Part shown: positions 47,669 through 58,514 of the stretch, piece after piece
How the letters are laid out: each line of letters opens with the position of its first letter
Position numbering within the stretch: the stretch's first letter is position 1
Source of the DNA: Adiantum capillus-veneris
Taxonomy: Eukaryota; Streptophyta; Polypodiopsida; Polypodiales; Pteridaceae
Assembly: GCA_014529385.2 (NCBI GenBank)
Contig: CM043967.1
Coordinates: 11,856,001-11,920,000, forward strand
Direction: 5' to 3'
Length of the DNA: 64,000 nt
Notes under the pieces: generated by a model
The model's database searches: none
What the model was told of the DNA's origin: nothing
The model's input: the letters and a program-made list of their open reading frames with translations, nothing else
Translations under genes and position numbers: made by a program

Positions 47669-48411
47669 GGATCGACACTTTCGTACATGCCACATTGACA
47701 AGCGTTTAACCACCATGGACTGCGGTGTAGTGGATAACTTTGACATAGATAGTGATGAGGCTAGGCACTATGGGACTATTGAAAGGATCCTAAAGGTCGA
47801 CTTAACAACCTTCATACCTACATCTTTGAGTACAAGTGGTTTGCAAATGTGTCTATAGGGCATGAGATCAATGGAATCGATATGGTAAAGTCCAGTGTGC
47901 ATCACATACGGAATGCGAGAACTTAGTTTTGCTAGGTAATTGTGAGAAATTAAGCGATTACCAAGTTTATCTTTAGTTGTTTATACCATAATACCAATGT
48001 GACTCACTTTGAACTTCTCTTCAGCTACAGGTCATCTATAGCCCATCATCAATCCTCCATTCAAAATTTTGGTTCATAGTTCCAATAACACCTCTAGGAA
48101 GGACCATTTTTGCTTCTAATGTCGAAGTGGAGACTATCTTTGACTCTCTCCCACCTCCTACTTTGGATGAGAAGAAGAATGAGGAGAGAGATAGAGATCG
48201 ATGAATCAAGTTCCACCGCCAATCTTATCGAGGAGGAGGATCGTCATGATGATGGTAATGACATGAAAGATGATGAAGCCAACACGTCTACAAATGATGA
48301 TTCATTTTCCCTCTTTATTGATTTAGGAGCCATGGGTTTAGATTTAGATGTACCACTTGTAGACATCTTTTTGAAGACAATTCATAAACATTTTGTATAT
48401 TTTATTCTATG
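47669..48411 (+). pseudogene. C-terminal fragment of a third CACTA transposase
   Basis: Plus-strand pieces match the DUF4216 and tail exons of the CACTA-1 transposase: RHFRTCHIDKRLTTMDCGVV (compare RHFRTLKIDERRTTHDSGVM), then FEYKWFANVSIGHEINGIDM in another frame. FWFIVPITPLGRTIFASNVE follows (compare LWYVIPVTPRSRSIFADTNI), then an acidic tail with LFIDLGAMGLDLDVP (compare LFVDLATMGLDMDVS). It has several frame breaks and no TIRs of its own, and ends about 80 bp before CACTA-2. It is a relic of a CACTA-1-like element in the opposite orientation. Confidence 0.8.
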
Positions 48412-48440
48412 AGAAATTTTTATCATGTCACCCCTTTTCT

Positions 48441-48481
<41 letters not shown>

Positions 48482-48494
48482 ATCAAGCATGCTA

Positions 48495-48640
48495 CACTAC
48501 AAGAGGCTATTCATATTAGCGACGCTCACACAGCGACGCTCAAAAAAAAAATTCCCGACGTCGCTATGAGCGTCGCAAATTTACAAAGAAATTTGCGACG
48601 CTCATAGCGACGCCGGCTGGGTTAAAAAAATAACCAAGCG
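48495..48640. repeat. left end of CACTA-2 with a 24-bp perfect hairpin
   Basis: After the TIR, AGCGACGCTC occurs repeatedly. Positions 48,559-48,582 are the exact inverse of 48,589-48,612, giving a 24-bp stem with a six-base loop (ACAAAG). Each arm contains subterminal motifs. Confidence 0.9.
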
Positions 48641-48702
48641 CGCCCAAAAACTCAGATGTCAGATCTGAGTTTTTCAGGGCCCTCAAGCAAGGAGCAAGTA
48701 AC

Positions 48703-48706
48703 GCTC

Positions 48707-48753
<47 letters not shown>

Positions 48754-48758
48754 CTTCT

Positions 48759-48812
<54 letters not shown>

Positions 48813-48874
48813 AGAGGAAGGAGAGCCAGGTATGCTCCTTCCCTCTCCTCATTCTCATGTTCCCTTCCCCTCTT

Positions 48875-48907
<33 letters not shown>

Positions 48908-48928
48908 TACACACACACACATAGTGTT

Positions 48929-48968
<40 letters not shown>
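48703..48968. repeat. CT, CA and GA microsatellites in CACTA-2
   Basis: (CT)n at about 48,707-48,749, (CA)n at about 48,761-48,808 and (GA)n at about 48,935-48,968. Overlapping long frames on the minus strand are artefacts. Confidence 0.95.
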
Positions 48969-48972
<4 letters not shown>

Positions 48973-49019
48973 AACATAAACAAAAACGCACATACACATA
49001 CATAAACAAAGAATGCACA

Positions 49020-49200
49020 CACATATTGAGAGAGGAAAAGAGAGAGAGAGAGCATGCATAAACAAAAAACGCACGCATTGAGAGAGGAAAAGAGAGAGAG
49101 AACATGCATAAACAAAAAACGCACACATTGAGAGAGGAAAAGAGAGAGAAAACATGCATACAATCCAAAAAAACGCACACACATTGAGAGAGAAAGAGAG
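49020..49200. repeat. ~53-bp tandem repeat, four units
   Basis: Units begin (C)ATTGAGAGAGGAAAAG and contain CATGCATA(A/C)A(A/T)(C)CAAAAAACGCAC. They start near 49,024, 49,076, 49,128 and 49,182. Confidence 0.85.
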
Positions 49201-49406
49201 AGAAACTAATTTAACGTCGTAGGAAACTAATTAAAATTAAAAGACCTAAAGATCTAGCCGACGAGGAGTTGAACTCAAGACCTATTATTCAAGAGGGAAA
49301 TGGCATAATCAATCTATCATACTTGGCATGGGTGATAGAAAGGTTATACCATTTATCTCTTTTTATTGGCACACACATCCACACACGCGCACACACACAA
49401 GAAAAA

Positions 49407-49497
49407 GAGAGTTATAACGTCGTAGGAAACTATCCTAAAAGACGTTAAAGATTAGGTTAGATGTAGACTTACGTTAAATTAGATTTAGGTTTATTTA
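49407..49497 (+). repeat. duplicated leader module, copy 1
   Basis: AGAGAGTTATAACGTCG...AAAGATTAGGTTAGATG...TTAGATTTAGGTTTATTT is repeated almost exactly at 50,152-50,242, offset by 745 bp. The two copies bracket the HMA fragment. Each begins just after a CA run. Confidence 0.88.
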
Positions 49498-49589
49498 AGT
49501 TAAATTAGATTAGATTTATGTTTATTTTTAACTAGATTTACGTTTATTTACGCTAGATTTAGATTTACGTTATATTAGATTAGATTTAG

Positions 49590-49952
49590 GTCTCCATAGA
49601 CTGCGATGCCTGCATGAAGCGGGTGAAGAAAGCCCTCAATGGAATATAGGGTATTGCTGCCTTCACTCATGGTGGGCTCCGTCGATCCAAAAGTACTGGT
49701 GAAATGTCTTCAGAAGATAGGGAAGAAGGTGGATCTTCAGGGCGGCAAGAGTCACTACATCCCCGACACAATGACCATCTAGACAACCTCTAGTCATTCA
49801 ATAGCAACTTCAAAGTTAGTAACAAGAGCAAGAACGGTCTAAAGGGCCAATTGCTGTCGTCAGATGTGGATGGAGATGAGGCAGCGTCACTGCCGGAAGT
49901 TAACTCTCACATCTTTAGTGATGAGAATGCCAACTCTTGCCGAGTTATGTGA
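49590..49952 (+). pseudogene. captured host-gene fragment: heavy-metal-associated (HMA) domain, HIPP-like
   Basis: The frame from 49,590 reads VSIDCDACMKRVKKALNGI, the metal-binding loop (CxxC) and first helix of an HMA domain, then a TAG. From 49,681, one frame over, it reads VDPKVLVKCLQKIGKKVDLQ, the VDP-L-x-K-x-GK end of the same domain. A third frame (49,791 on) gives a polar, Lys/Ser-rich tail (NFKVSNKSKNGLKGQLLSS) ending in an acidic stretch, as in plant HMA proteins of the HIPP group. These bind metals and often carry long disordered tails. Spacing between the halves is about 26 bp too short, so the domain has a deletion and frameshift. HMA proteins have no role in transposition, so it is most likely a host fragment picked up by the transposon. 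Confidence 0.75.
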
Positions 49953-50083
49953 AAAATTATGTGTTAAATTAGTTTTAAGGTTCTTATAATCCCTGTTAGT
50001 TTAGTTCTTTGTTTTTAATATAACATAATTTACGTTAGATTTAGATTTATGTTATATTAGATTAGACTTAGGTTTATTTAGGT

Positions 50084-50089
<6 letters not shown>

Positions 50090-50143
<54 letters not shown>
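50090..50143. repeat. (CA)n microsatellite
   Basis: About 26 CA units lie immediately before copy 2 of the duplicated leader module. Confidence 0.95.
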
Positions 50144-50145
<2 letters not shown>

Positions 50146-50151
50146 GAAGAA

Positions 50152-50242
50152 GAGAGTTTTAACGTCGTAGGAAACTATCCCAAAAGACGTTAAAGATTAG
50201 GTTAGATGTAGACTTACGTTAAATTAGATTTAGGTTTATTTT
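50152..50242 (+). repeat. duplicated leader module, copy 2
   Basis: Second copy of the module at 49,407-49,497, differing by a handful of bases (for example TTTTAACGTCG versus TTATAACGTCG). Confidence 0.88.
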
Positions 50243-50577
50243 TAGTTAGATTTACGTTTATTTAGATTTACGCTTATTTACGTTAGATCGAGTCCACGCA
50301 AGAATTACTTACGGTTTAGGGTTTAGAGTTAGACGAACAGTGAAAAGATCTACTGTGAAAAGATGTTAAGATGCTGTGAAGTGCTACAGCTAGAGAAGAG
50401 GCAAAGGGGTTTTGTCCACTACATGCAGTATCATGTAGACGTGGGTGTGTAGATTTCTTGTACCCACAAATATAGGTATTGACCAATAAAGACGAGATTA
50501 TAACCCGGTGGTTCTGATCTCCGTGCACCTCTAGACCGAGGTGTGCGGGGATTGGACATGACTAGAGAATGTGAGGT

Positions 50578-50686
<109 letters not shown>

Positions 50687-50748
50687 GACGAAGAATGCCA
50701 ATAGAATATTAAATTTGTTGTACAGGTTATAAGATTTTTATCCTCATT

Positions 50749-52960
50749 ATGAGTAGTGACGAGGATGTGGGACCGTCCAACCGAAACACTTATCTCTCAA
50801 CGAGGGTCTTATGTCCTTGTAATCAATGCAAGCATGCTGTGCGACGGACAAGACGTGTTTCTTTGCAGCACGTTCGTGAATTTGGCGAGTTCGATCCATC
50901 TATTATAGATCGAGTTGTTGCCAATTATAACTCGTCGGACTCTGACGCTGGCCAACAAGCAGCAATCTTGCAACCCAATAGACGTGTTCGCATGCGCTTT
51001 GGTCAAACAACATATTTGAGGCCACAATATGTAGCCTCTGACAGCTCGGGGGATGATCATGCAGAGCACATTCCCAACGAGGCAATGTTTGAGCTCGAGA
51101 TTGATGAAATGATCGAGACGATCATGGATTCAGAAAGGCTTATCTATGATGATATGAAAAGTGAAGCCGATACGCCATTGTATAATGGAGCACGTATGTC
51201 TAGATTGAAAGCACTCCTGGTTCTTCTCAACATGCAGACAAAGTTTGGATGGAGTGACACTAGCGTCACAACGCTTTTCAGGTGATCTATTACAATTAGT
51301 TTACTTTAATAAAACTCTAGATGTATAATGATCTGATAGATTTTTACACGACTGTATCGTATTTTTATGTTGTGTAGATTGCTTAAAGAGCACATACTAC
51401 CAGCTGACAATGTGATGCCAGATTCCCGAGATGAAGCAAGAAAGATTTTGCGAAACTTGGGGATGGATTACAATTCTATCCACGCTTGTCCTAATGACTG
51501 CATTCTTTTCAGAGGGGAATACATAGACATGGAGAAGTGTCCGAAATGTGATTTCGAAAGATATCGAGTAGATCTCCACGGGACAAAAATTCCACAAAAG
51601 GTTTTGCGACATTTTCCTCTGCTTCCTCGCATCAAGCATTTCTTCGAATGTAAGTCCATGGCCGCCCTAGCATCATGGCATGAGGAGAATAAATCTTCGG
51701 ATGGTGGCATCTCTATGGTACGAGTTACCATACTGGCCCCGACTCATGATCAATCACTTGCTCGATCCAATGCACATATTCAAGAATGTGGGTAATCTAC
51801 TATGGGACCATCTGACCGGCAAGAAAGATACTTTGGGAGCCAGAGTTGACCTTAGAAATGTGAATCGTATGGAGCAATATTGGCCGCAAACAGCGTCTGA
51901 TGGATCGATAAAACTCCCTATAGCACCATGGATTTTCACAGGAGCCCAAGAACGCAAAGTAAAAGAGACCATTCGATCTTTGCCGACCCCCACTGGCGTA
52001 ATGCACTCGCTCCGAACGTGTTTTACTAAAGAAGGAAAGCTTACCGGTTTGAAGTCACACGATTGGCATAAAATGTGTCAAGTACGTTCATAGTGGGCTT
52101 TAATATCATTGCATAAAATGTGGACTTTAATATCATTGCTGCACATACTTTACAGTTTATTTTACCGGTTGCCATTGAGGGATGTTTGTCTCTCGACATC
52201 CGTAACACAATCTACAAACTTGCAAAGCTGGTGCAATGGATCTCACAAAAGGAGATCAACGTAGACTCCATACCATTCGCCAAACTAAATGCTGCGGAGC
52301 TTGTGTGCATGTCTGAGAAACATTTTCCTACTACCATGCTAACCATTCAGGTGCATCTTCTTGTTCACATAGTTGATGAGGTGGAAATAGCTGGCACAGT
52401 TCATTCCAGATGGATGTTCTTCTTAGAACGTTTCATGAAAACGCTTAAGGGATATGTGCGTCAAAAGGCACGTCCGGAGGGTAGCATGGCAGAAGGTTGG
52501 TTGGTATCAGAGTCCCTAGTGTACATTGGAGAGTGGCTAGACGGATTTGATAAAGCCCGGGACACGCTATGGCGAACCATAGATGATGAGCGCATATCTG
52601 GGATTGTCATGTGCAATCTCGGTGTTGAGAAGAAGATGACGGAAGATCTAGAGGCTAAAATCAACCGATTTTGCATGCTTCACAATCCAGTGATGCAAAA
52701 GTGGATTTCACAATATGAGGATGCAAAGCAAGAGCGACAAAGGGCACGAATCGAGTGGAGACGGGGAAGACGACCACCGATGCACTATCCAGCGGTTCTG
52801 GAGAGCCTACCAACCTTCATGAGGTGGATTTTTTGTCGACTTGTTCGACGTGCAATGGTTCAAGATAATCATGGAGGGTCGCAACGCTACTGTGCGTAGA
52901 GGAGAGTCTGGTTTTCTTGAGGTGGATTCTACTAAGAAATGGACTGACCTAAGATTTAAT
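50749..52960 (+). pseudogene. CACTA-2 transposase (TNPD-like) with its core deleted
   Basis: The ATG at 50,749 opens MSSDEDVGPSN and a transposase-associated CPCNQCK motif. Exon 1 ends at 51,281 (GT donor) and exon 2 starts at 51,378 (RLLKEHILPADN). At about 51,708 the frame jumps from WHEENKSSDGG straight to SLWYELPYWPRLMINHLLDP in another frame. Compared with the CACTA-1 protein this drops roughly 230 residues, including the tnp2 core (LASDG, LSLL-PG). DUF4218 follows after an intron at about 52,082-52,162 (HSRWMFFLERFMKTLK, GSMAEGWLVSES). A second deletion near 52,830 joins to the end of DUF4216 (LFDVQWFKIIMEG). There is no acidic tail. It cannot encode an active transposase. Confidence 0.85.
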
Positions 52961-53029
52961 GGTCTTTGCGTCATTGTCTACTCTATTCATTCAATATTAA
53001 GTTTAAATATTCGTGTGTTTAATGTAAGT

Positions 53030-54338
53030 ATGGATGATGAGGAGTTTCTTTCTTCTTTGTCACCGCAGCAGAGACAGTGGTACGTGGAGCGTCATTGCTC
53101 TGGCGCATCATCGCGCGTTCCTACTCCATCCGCATCTCCCTCTCTTTCGGAGCATTTGGCGCGCTCCGAAGCTTCGGCGTCGACGAGACGAGCTTCACAC
53201 TCGTCTAGACACCGGCGCTCTAGTGGTGGCGGTGGCGGTTGTTGTGGGGATTCCGCCAAAGATGCCTCCACACCGCCTCGTGTTCGACGAGGCTCTTTAC
53301 CCTCCCCTTCTTTGCCCGCCCCCACACCAGCCACAGCATCGCCATCTACGCCAGGTTTTGCACGGCTGACTGTTCCTAGAAGCTACACACCTCTACCTAC
53401 TCCGCCAGGAGCCACCCCACTCGACACTCCTCGCTTCGGGGCCCAGACGCCGGTGGAGACACCCGACGTCCGTACCCCCATCGACACGCCGCTAGAGACC
53501 CCTGTCGGGACACCCAGGTTCACGCGTCACCGGCCAGAGGGCTTGTCTTACTCCGTCGACTTCAGCGGCGGCATCATCATGGATGATGACGGCAAGAAGG
53601 TGATCTCGCGCATGCGTGGTCTTTGCTCTCAGCTGTTTAGACACTACATACTAAACAAATGTGTGAAGTACCAAGTGATTTAAAAAACAGAGTCATCAGC
53701 ATACTTCATGATGAGTTTCCCGTTCCAACACGGGATCAACGCTTCAATGAAGACCTGATGAAGATTCGAATGCGCGAATACTGCAAACACAAGCGTTTCG
53801 AAGTGCAAAAAGCAATCAAGAATGGGTAGAACAGGCCAGATTGGCTGGCCAAAGAAGATTGGAAGAATGCGAAGAAAGCAGCGCGCGAGAATCCCGACAA
53901 GTGGAAGCAACAAAAGGATGCAGCCAGAGCGCGAGTAGAGGCAGGGAGCTCGCACCACTTGGGGAGCGGTGGATGGGCATCATTTGAGGCCAATTTTGTA
54001 AGTTTTTTCGCATTGCTCTTTATGTTCGATAGTTTAGGGTTTATGAGTTTTTTAATTCTAACATAATGAAATCTTTGTATGTTTTGACAGTGGTCGATGA
54101 CAGGACGTGATCCCACACCGTACGAGCGCGAGTACGCAGGCAGAAAGGGCTTAAACGTCCTGATGGACATTCTCAGTTCTCACGGCGGCATGGTTAGTAT
54201 TAGGGTTTACTCTTTTTTATTTTTTGTATTGTTTTATAAATGTCGTTATATGTTTATACTTACTGAAAGCTGTCTTATTGTCTTTTTTTGCAGAATCCGA
54301 CAGATACGCCGCTTGGACGCGATGAGACGTCTGACTAG
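53030..54338 (+). pseudogene. CACTA-2 second gene, TNPA-like (Transposase_24 type)
   Basis: The ATG at 53,030 opens MDDEEFLSSLSPQQRQWYVE, a basic Ser/Arg patch, GGGGGCC and a long Pro/Thr linker (TPLDTPRFGAQTPVETP). The frame slips near 53,675 and continues (RVISILHDEFPVPTRD), meets a TAG at about 53,827 and goes on (NRPDWLAKEDWKNAKKAA, then SGGWASFEANF) to a donor after 53,997. Exons 54,091-54,192 (WSMTGRDPTPYEREYAG) and 54,294-54,338 (NPTDTPLGRDETSD, TAG) finish it. The W-x-x-K...GS-H...GS-G-F region followed by a splice site and GRDPT is the Transposase_24 (Ptta/En/Spm) pattern. Expected role: binding the subterminal repeats. Confidence 0.75.
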
Positions 54339-54702
54339 ACGACGTCAGTTTAGCTGTAGCTAGATAGCATTAGTTTAGGGTTTCTCATAGCTTATGTATC
54401 ATGAGACGGATTTTATACGTCTTTTTGAACCATGTATATTATTACATTTGTCACCGCAGTTCCTTTTGCCAATCAATTCTTTATGCCTATGATGTTGTAC
54501 AATTGTCATTATTACATTTGCCAATCAATTCATTTTGCCTATGATGTGTACAATTGTCAATTTTGCAAACAATGCGTCTTGTGGATGACTATTTTAGGTC
54601 TATTATCTACCCTTGCACTTTTTTTAAAAAGTGAATCAAGTACAATATGGTTGATGGGTGGCAGGGCATTCAATGCCCTGCCACCAAAAAAAAATTCTCT
54701 CG

Positions 54703-54936
54703 GGCGTCGCTATAACCGTCGCTATTTATGGCTTTGTAGCGTCGCTATAGTCTTCTGTGTAAACGTCGCTATAACCGTCGCTATGAGCATCTCTATATAG
54801 CGACGCTCATAACGACGCATATAGCGACGCATATAGCGACGCTCTTAGCGACGGTTTTAGCGACGTCGGGGGTTATAAAAACCCAGTGTATTTCCGTCGC
54901 TAACAGCGTCACAAGAGCACACAACTTCTTGTAGTG
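54703..54936. repeat. right end of CACTA-2
   Basis: More than ten copies of CGTCGCTAT/ATAGCGACG in both orientations lie within about 220 bp before the TIR. Many could pair with each other (for example CGTCGCTATAACCGTCGCTAT with downstream ATAGCGACGC units). Confidence 0.88.
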
Positions 54937-55911
54937 CTAATTTATGCTTATCATATATATATATAGTCTATTTTTTAATGAAAAATATCATGCTCTAAAT
55001 TTTATTTATTTTTAAATAGAAAGAAGTACCCAAATCTGTATATTTTAGCTTCAAAGCATTGCGTGGTAATGATAGAGGTAATAATAGCGATTACAAACGT
55101 AGTAATAACGATAATACTAATGCAATAATATATGCGATAATGTTTAATTTGCAAAAGAAAACTCCTTCCATTCCCCTATCTCTTCTTTGGCCACCCCATT
55201 TTGTACTCTCTCACTACAAAACGCAGTAAATGGCCACGATAAACTTTGAGAGAGTTTTATAGTGATATATACAATAAGAAATTCTCTCTTTTCTTTGCAA
55301 ATCCACTTCCAACAATGGAAGCCCCAAATTGGCTTCTAACACTAGGAGTCCTCCTCACTAATAAAAGAAAAGGGCACGTCTTTCTGTGATTAATTTAACA
55401 AAGGACAATAGCACCACCTTCCCCCACACACTGCTCAGCTAACGATCGTTTGTGCGGCACGTGCGATTAGTGATTTGATATAATTCTGAATGGATACAAT
55501 ATATTGCCTTTGGTCATGTTATAGCTCTCTCTCTCTCTCTCTCATGTCCCCCCCCCCCCCTCTCTCTCTCTCTCCCGCGTCCCGTGTCCTACTAGTTGAA
55601 AACAAGGGTAGCTTGAAAAATGTGCCAAAGACCAAAATTTATGCTTTGAAATCAAGTTTTGAGACTTCTTGGATGGGAGAAGATGTCAATGATAGCTAGG
55701 TGGCAGAAAATATGGGCTCAAAAAATAGTGCCCACCAATTATTATACCCGTCAATTTTCACTTTTGCATTAGAAGGCGACGCTTTAGTGATGTAGCTGGC
55801 GTGGGCAGGAGGCCGAACGCTTCCGTTTTGAAGCCATCTTCTCCCTAATATTGTCTCTGGGGCGCCACTATAATCATGTGAACAGGACACATCTGCTGCA
55901 GCGCGTAGATC
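54937..55911. other. intergenic; upstream region of the GT61 gene
   Basis: AT-rich sequence with a short CT/C-run microsatellite at about 55,526-55,575. GATATATACAAT (about 55,263) could be a TATA-like box, but its distance from the ATG makes this a guess. No gene seen. Confidence 0.4.
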
Positions 55912-57906
55912 ATGATCAAATTGCATAGCGAGCCATTAATACTGCAATCTGCTAGTCTCAATTATCTGAAATTCGCGCCCCGCAGGACCAGCAACCGAAG
56001 ATTTCTAGTCTTCTGCGCGTTCTTGCTCACGCTTCTGTTTGGTTGCGCATTCTCTTTTAATGCCAATACACCAACCTGTAAGAATTGTATTACAAACAGG
56101 TTCACGTTAATTGATCATACAATTTATAAGGGACTTAATTGTATGTCGACTACAACTTGCTAATCAAACTTTGTGCAAACGACCGCATGCAGTCAATACG
56201 CAAGTGGCTTTCATTGGCCACAGATTTATCAGCGGCAGAGTGGAACAGCTGCGGGGTAAAACTTTTGATGTCGATCATCTGCCAGCAGCAGGTATGTACT
56301 TGCAGTAATTCCAGTAAAAAATATCGACCCATATTAATGTCCCTGACAAGGCAGACAGTTAATTGTTGAGGAAGAAACGGTTTTAATGGCAGTTAACTTG
56401 TAATTCGTCGATCACGCAGGGCAATTATTGACGAGGATTAATGAGACTTCAGAAGAGGCCTTGCACTGCAATCGAACTCATTATCGGACAGATGTGTGCG
56501 TAGCCCAGGGGGATGTGCGTGTGATGGGCGGCGGCGAGCACGGCAGCGGCAGCTTTCATGTGGTTGTGTTAGTAGACACTGGTCTTGAGAGGGTGGAGCG
56601 GGTGAAGCCCTATACCAGGAAATGGGAAGTCAATGTAATGGCCACCATAGACGAGGTGAAGATCATCAAGAAGGTCATTAACAGCAGCAGCCCCGACAAG
56701 GAAGGCATTATAGATGTTCGCATCGCTGGAGGCAACAGCTTTGAAGAAGGTGTAGAATCAGCAGGTGCAGGAGCTGGTAATCGTAGTGCTAACCTGGAAG
56801 TTCAGAAAGGACATGAAGCAGCCAGCGATATCCATCCGCAAATCAAGCGGGCAAAGGGGCATAAGATAAGGAAACGGCGGCGGCAACCACCACCGAAAAT
56901 CAGCGGCAGAGACGATAATGAACTATTTATGCCAGAACTGAACAGCAAGGTCGAAAAGCAGGGAAAGGCGGTACCCATTTGTGAGGTGCATCACCAGGTG
57001 CCCGCCATCCTCTTTTCGACAGGCGGTTATACGGGCAACGTCTATCACGAGTTCAATGACGGTCTCATCCCGCTCTTTATCACCGCCCAGCAGTATGCAC
57101 CGCCGGCCGGCCAGGTGGTTCTGCTTGTGCTGGAGTACCATGCCTGGTGGATGATCAAATACAAGGAGGTGGTGGCTCAGATTAGCAACTACACTGTTGT
57201 CGACCTCTCACGCGACTCGCGTGTACATTGCTTCCCTGAGGTAACAGTTGGCCTACGAATTCACGATGAGCTATCCATAAAAGCTGGTCGGGATGATGCA
57301 TCAATGGAGCGCTTCCAAGCAATGCTCCGGACCGCTTACAGAAATAGTCTTCCAGCAGTATCGTCGTCAACCGCCCTGTCGACGGCGCCAAAGCTTGTCA
57401 TAATATCGCGCAAGGGTCGATCGCGGGTGCTTCTAAATGAAAAGGAGGTGGTGGGTTTGGCCAGGAAGGTCGGGTTAGAGGTGCAGGTGCTGCGTCCAAT
57501 ACCCAGCACAAGAATGGCGGATATTTACGCGGCGCTGAGCGGGTGCGATGTGATGCTGGGTGTGCACGGGGCGGCGCTGACGCATCTGCTGTTCATGCGG
57601 CCGGGGACCACATTCATACAGGTGGTGCCACTGGGCACAGACTGGGCGGCAGCCACCTACTACGGCGAGCCCGCCCGCAAGCTGGGGCTGAAGTACGTGG
57701 AGTACAAGGTGAGGCCCCAAGAGAGCTCGCTATGGCAGCACTACGCCAACGACGATCCGGTGCTCGTGGACCCGGAGTCCGTGAACCGCAGAGGAGGGTG
57801 GTGGGAAACGAAGCGCATCTACCTGCAGGCCCAGAACGTCACCGTTTCCCTCCCCGCCATGGCCGCCCTCCTGCGCGCCGCCACCACCGCTGCCACCTCC
57901 TCGTAA
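55912..57906 (+). CDS. GT61 family glycosyltransferase, Golgi type II membrane protein (three exons)
   Basis: Exons 55,912-56,077, 56,193-56,291 and 56,420-57,906 join in frame with GT-AG introns to give 583 residues. The start is an ATG opening a short cytosolic tail (with RRTSNRR) and one membrane helix at residues 31-49, the layout of a Golgi type II enzyme. After a variable basic stem come GT61 (DUF563) hallmarks: RTDVC..GDVRV (~110-124), FSTGGYTGNVYHEFNDGLIP (~283-303), FPEVTVGLRIHDE (~360), and GVHGAALTHLLFMRPGT (~467-483) near the C-terminus. Plant GT61 enzymes add xylose or arabinose to xylan side chains or N-glycans in the Golgi; the acceptor cannot be read from sequence alone. The frame is uninterrupted and splice sites are good, so it looks functional. 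It starts about 1 kb right of CACTA-2. Confidence 0.9.
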
Positions 57907-58301
57907 AATATTTTTCTTGTTCTTGCTTTGTTATCGTAATCCTGAATTCTTTTTTTTTTTCCTGATTACGCTGAATCCGCTGCTTTCTATCGGCTTTTCC
58001 GTAACACGTTCTCATTAAACTTTACATAAAAGTAAAGCGTCACAGCTCTCTCTACCATCCCATCACCTGTTGGGCGTGGGTGCCTTGACAATCACGAGAT
58101 GCGAACTCATGATATCGGGGTAGGTTAAAGGCACCTTATTACCTTTCTACAAGTACTGTCACAGCAAACGTCCATGATACTTTCACTCTATTTAATTTTG
58201 ACGAAGACTTAGTATTCTTATATAGAAAAAAATGATGTCCGAGCTAAACTTACTTCTTTACATAGATATGACCCATATGAGCCATTTGCTCCATGTCTCG
58301 T

Positions 58302-58365
<64 letters not shown>

Positions 58366-58474
58366 GAGAGAGAGATAAGTGCATAGGCTTTTACATTGCC
58401 CTATAGTAGTTGCCTGCTTGTGCTTGACAGGTTATGATGTGTGTGTGTGTGTGTGTGTGTTGGTGTTGGGGGGG

Positions 58475-58514
<40 letters not shown>

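Noticed and set aside
48683-49184. Long Leu/Ser/Cys-Val open frames on the minus strand
   Set aside because: Produced by CT, CA and GA microsatellites; no domain, and every frame is open through dinucleotide repeats.
52841-53029. Extension of the second CACTA-2 gene upstream of 53,030
   Set aside because: The extra frame starts at TTG and is the end of the transposase DUF4216 (LFDVQWF); the true ATG is 53,030.
55060-55140. GGTAATAATAGCG-like motifs right of CACTA-2
   Set aside because: They resemble the CACTA-1 subterminal motif but lie outside both elements, are AT-rich, and lack any TIR nearby.
56428-57906. GT61 start at 56,428
   Set aside because: That codon is TTG and lies inside exon 3. 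Two upstream exons with matching phases, an ATG and a membrane anchor give a better N-terminus at 55,912.
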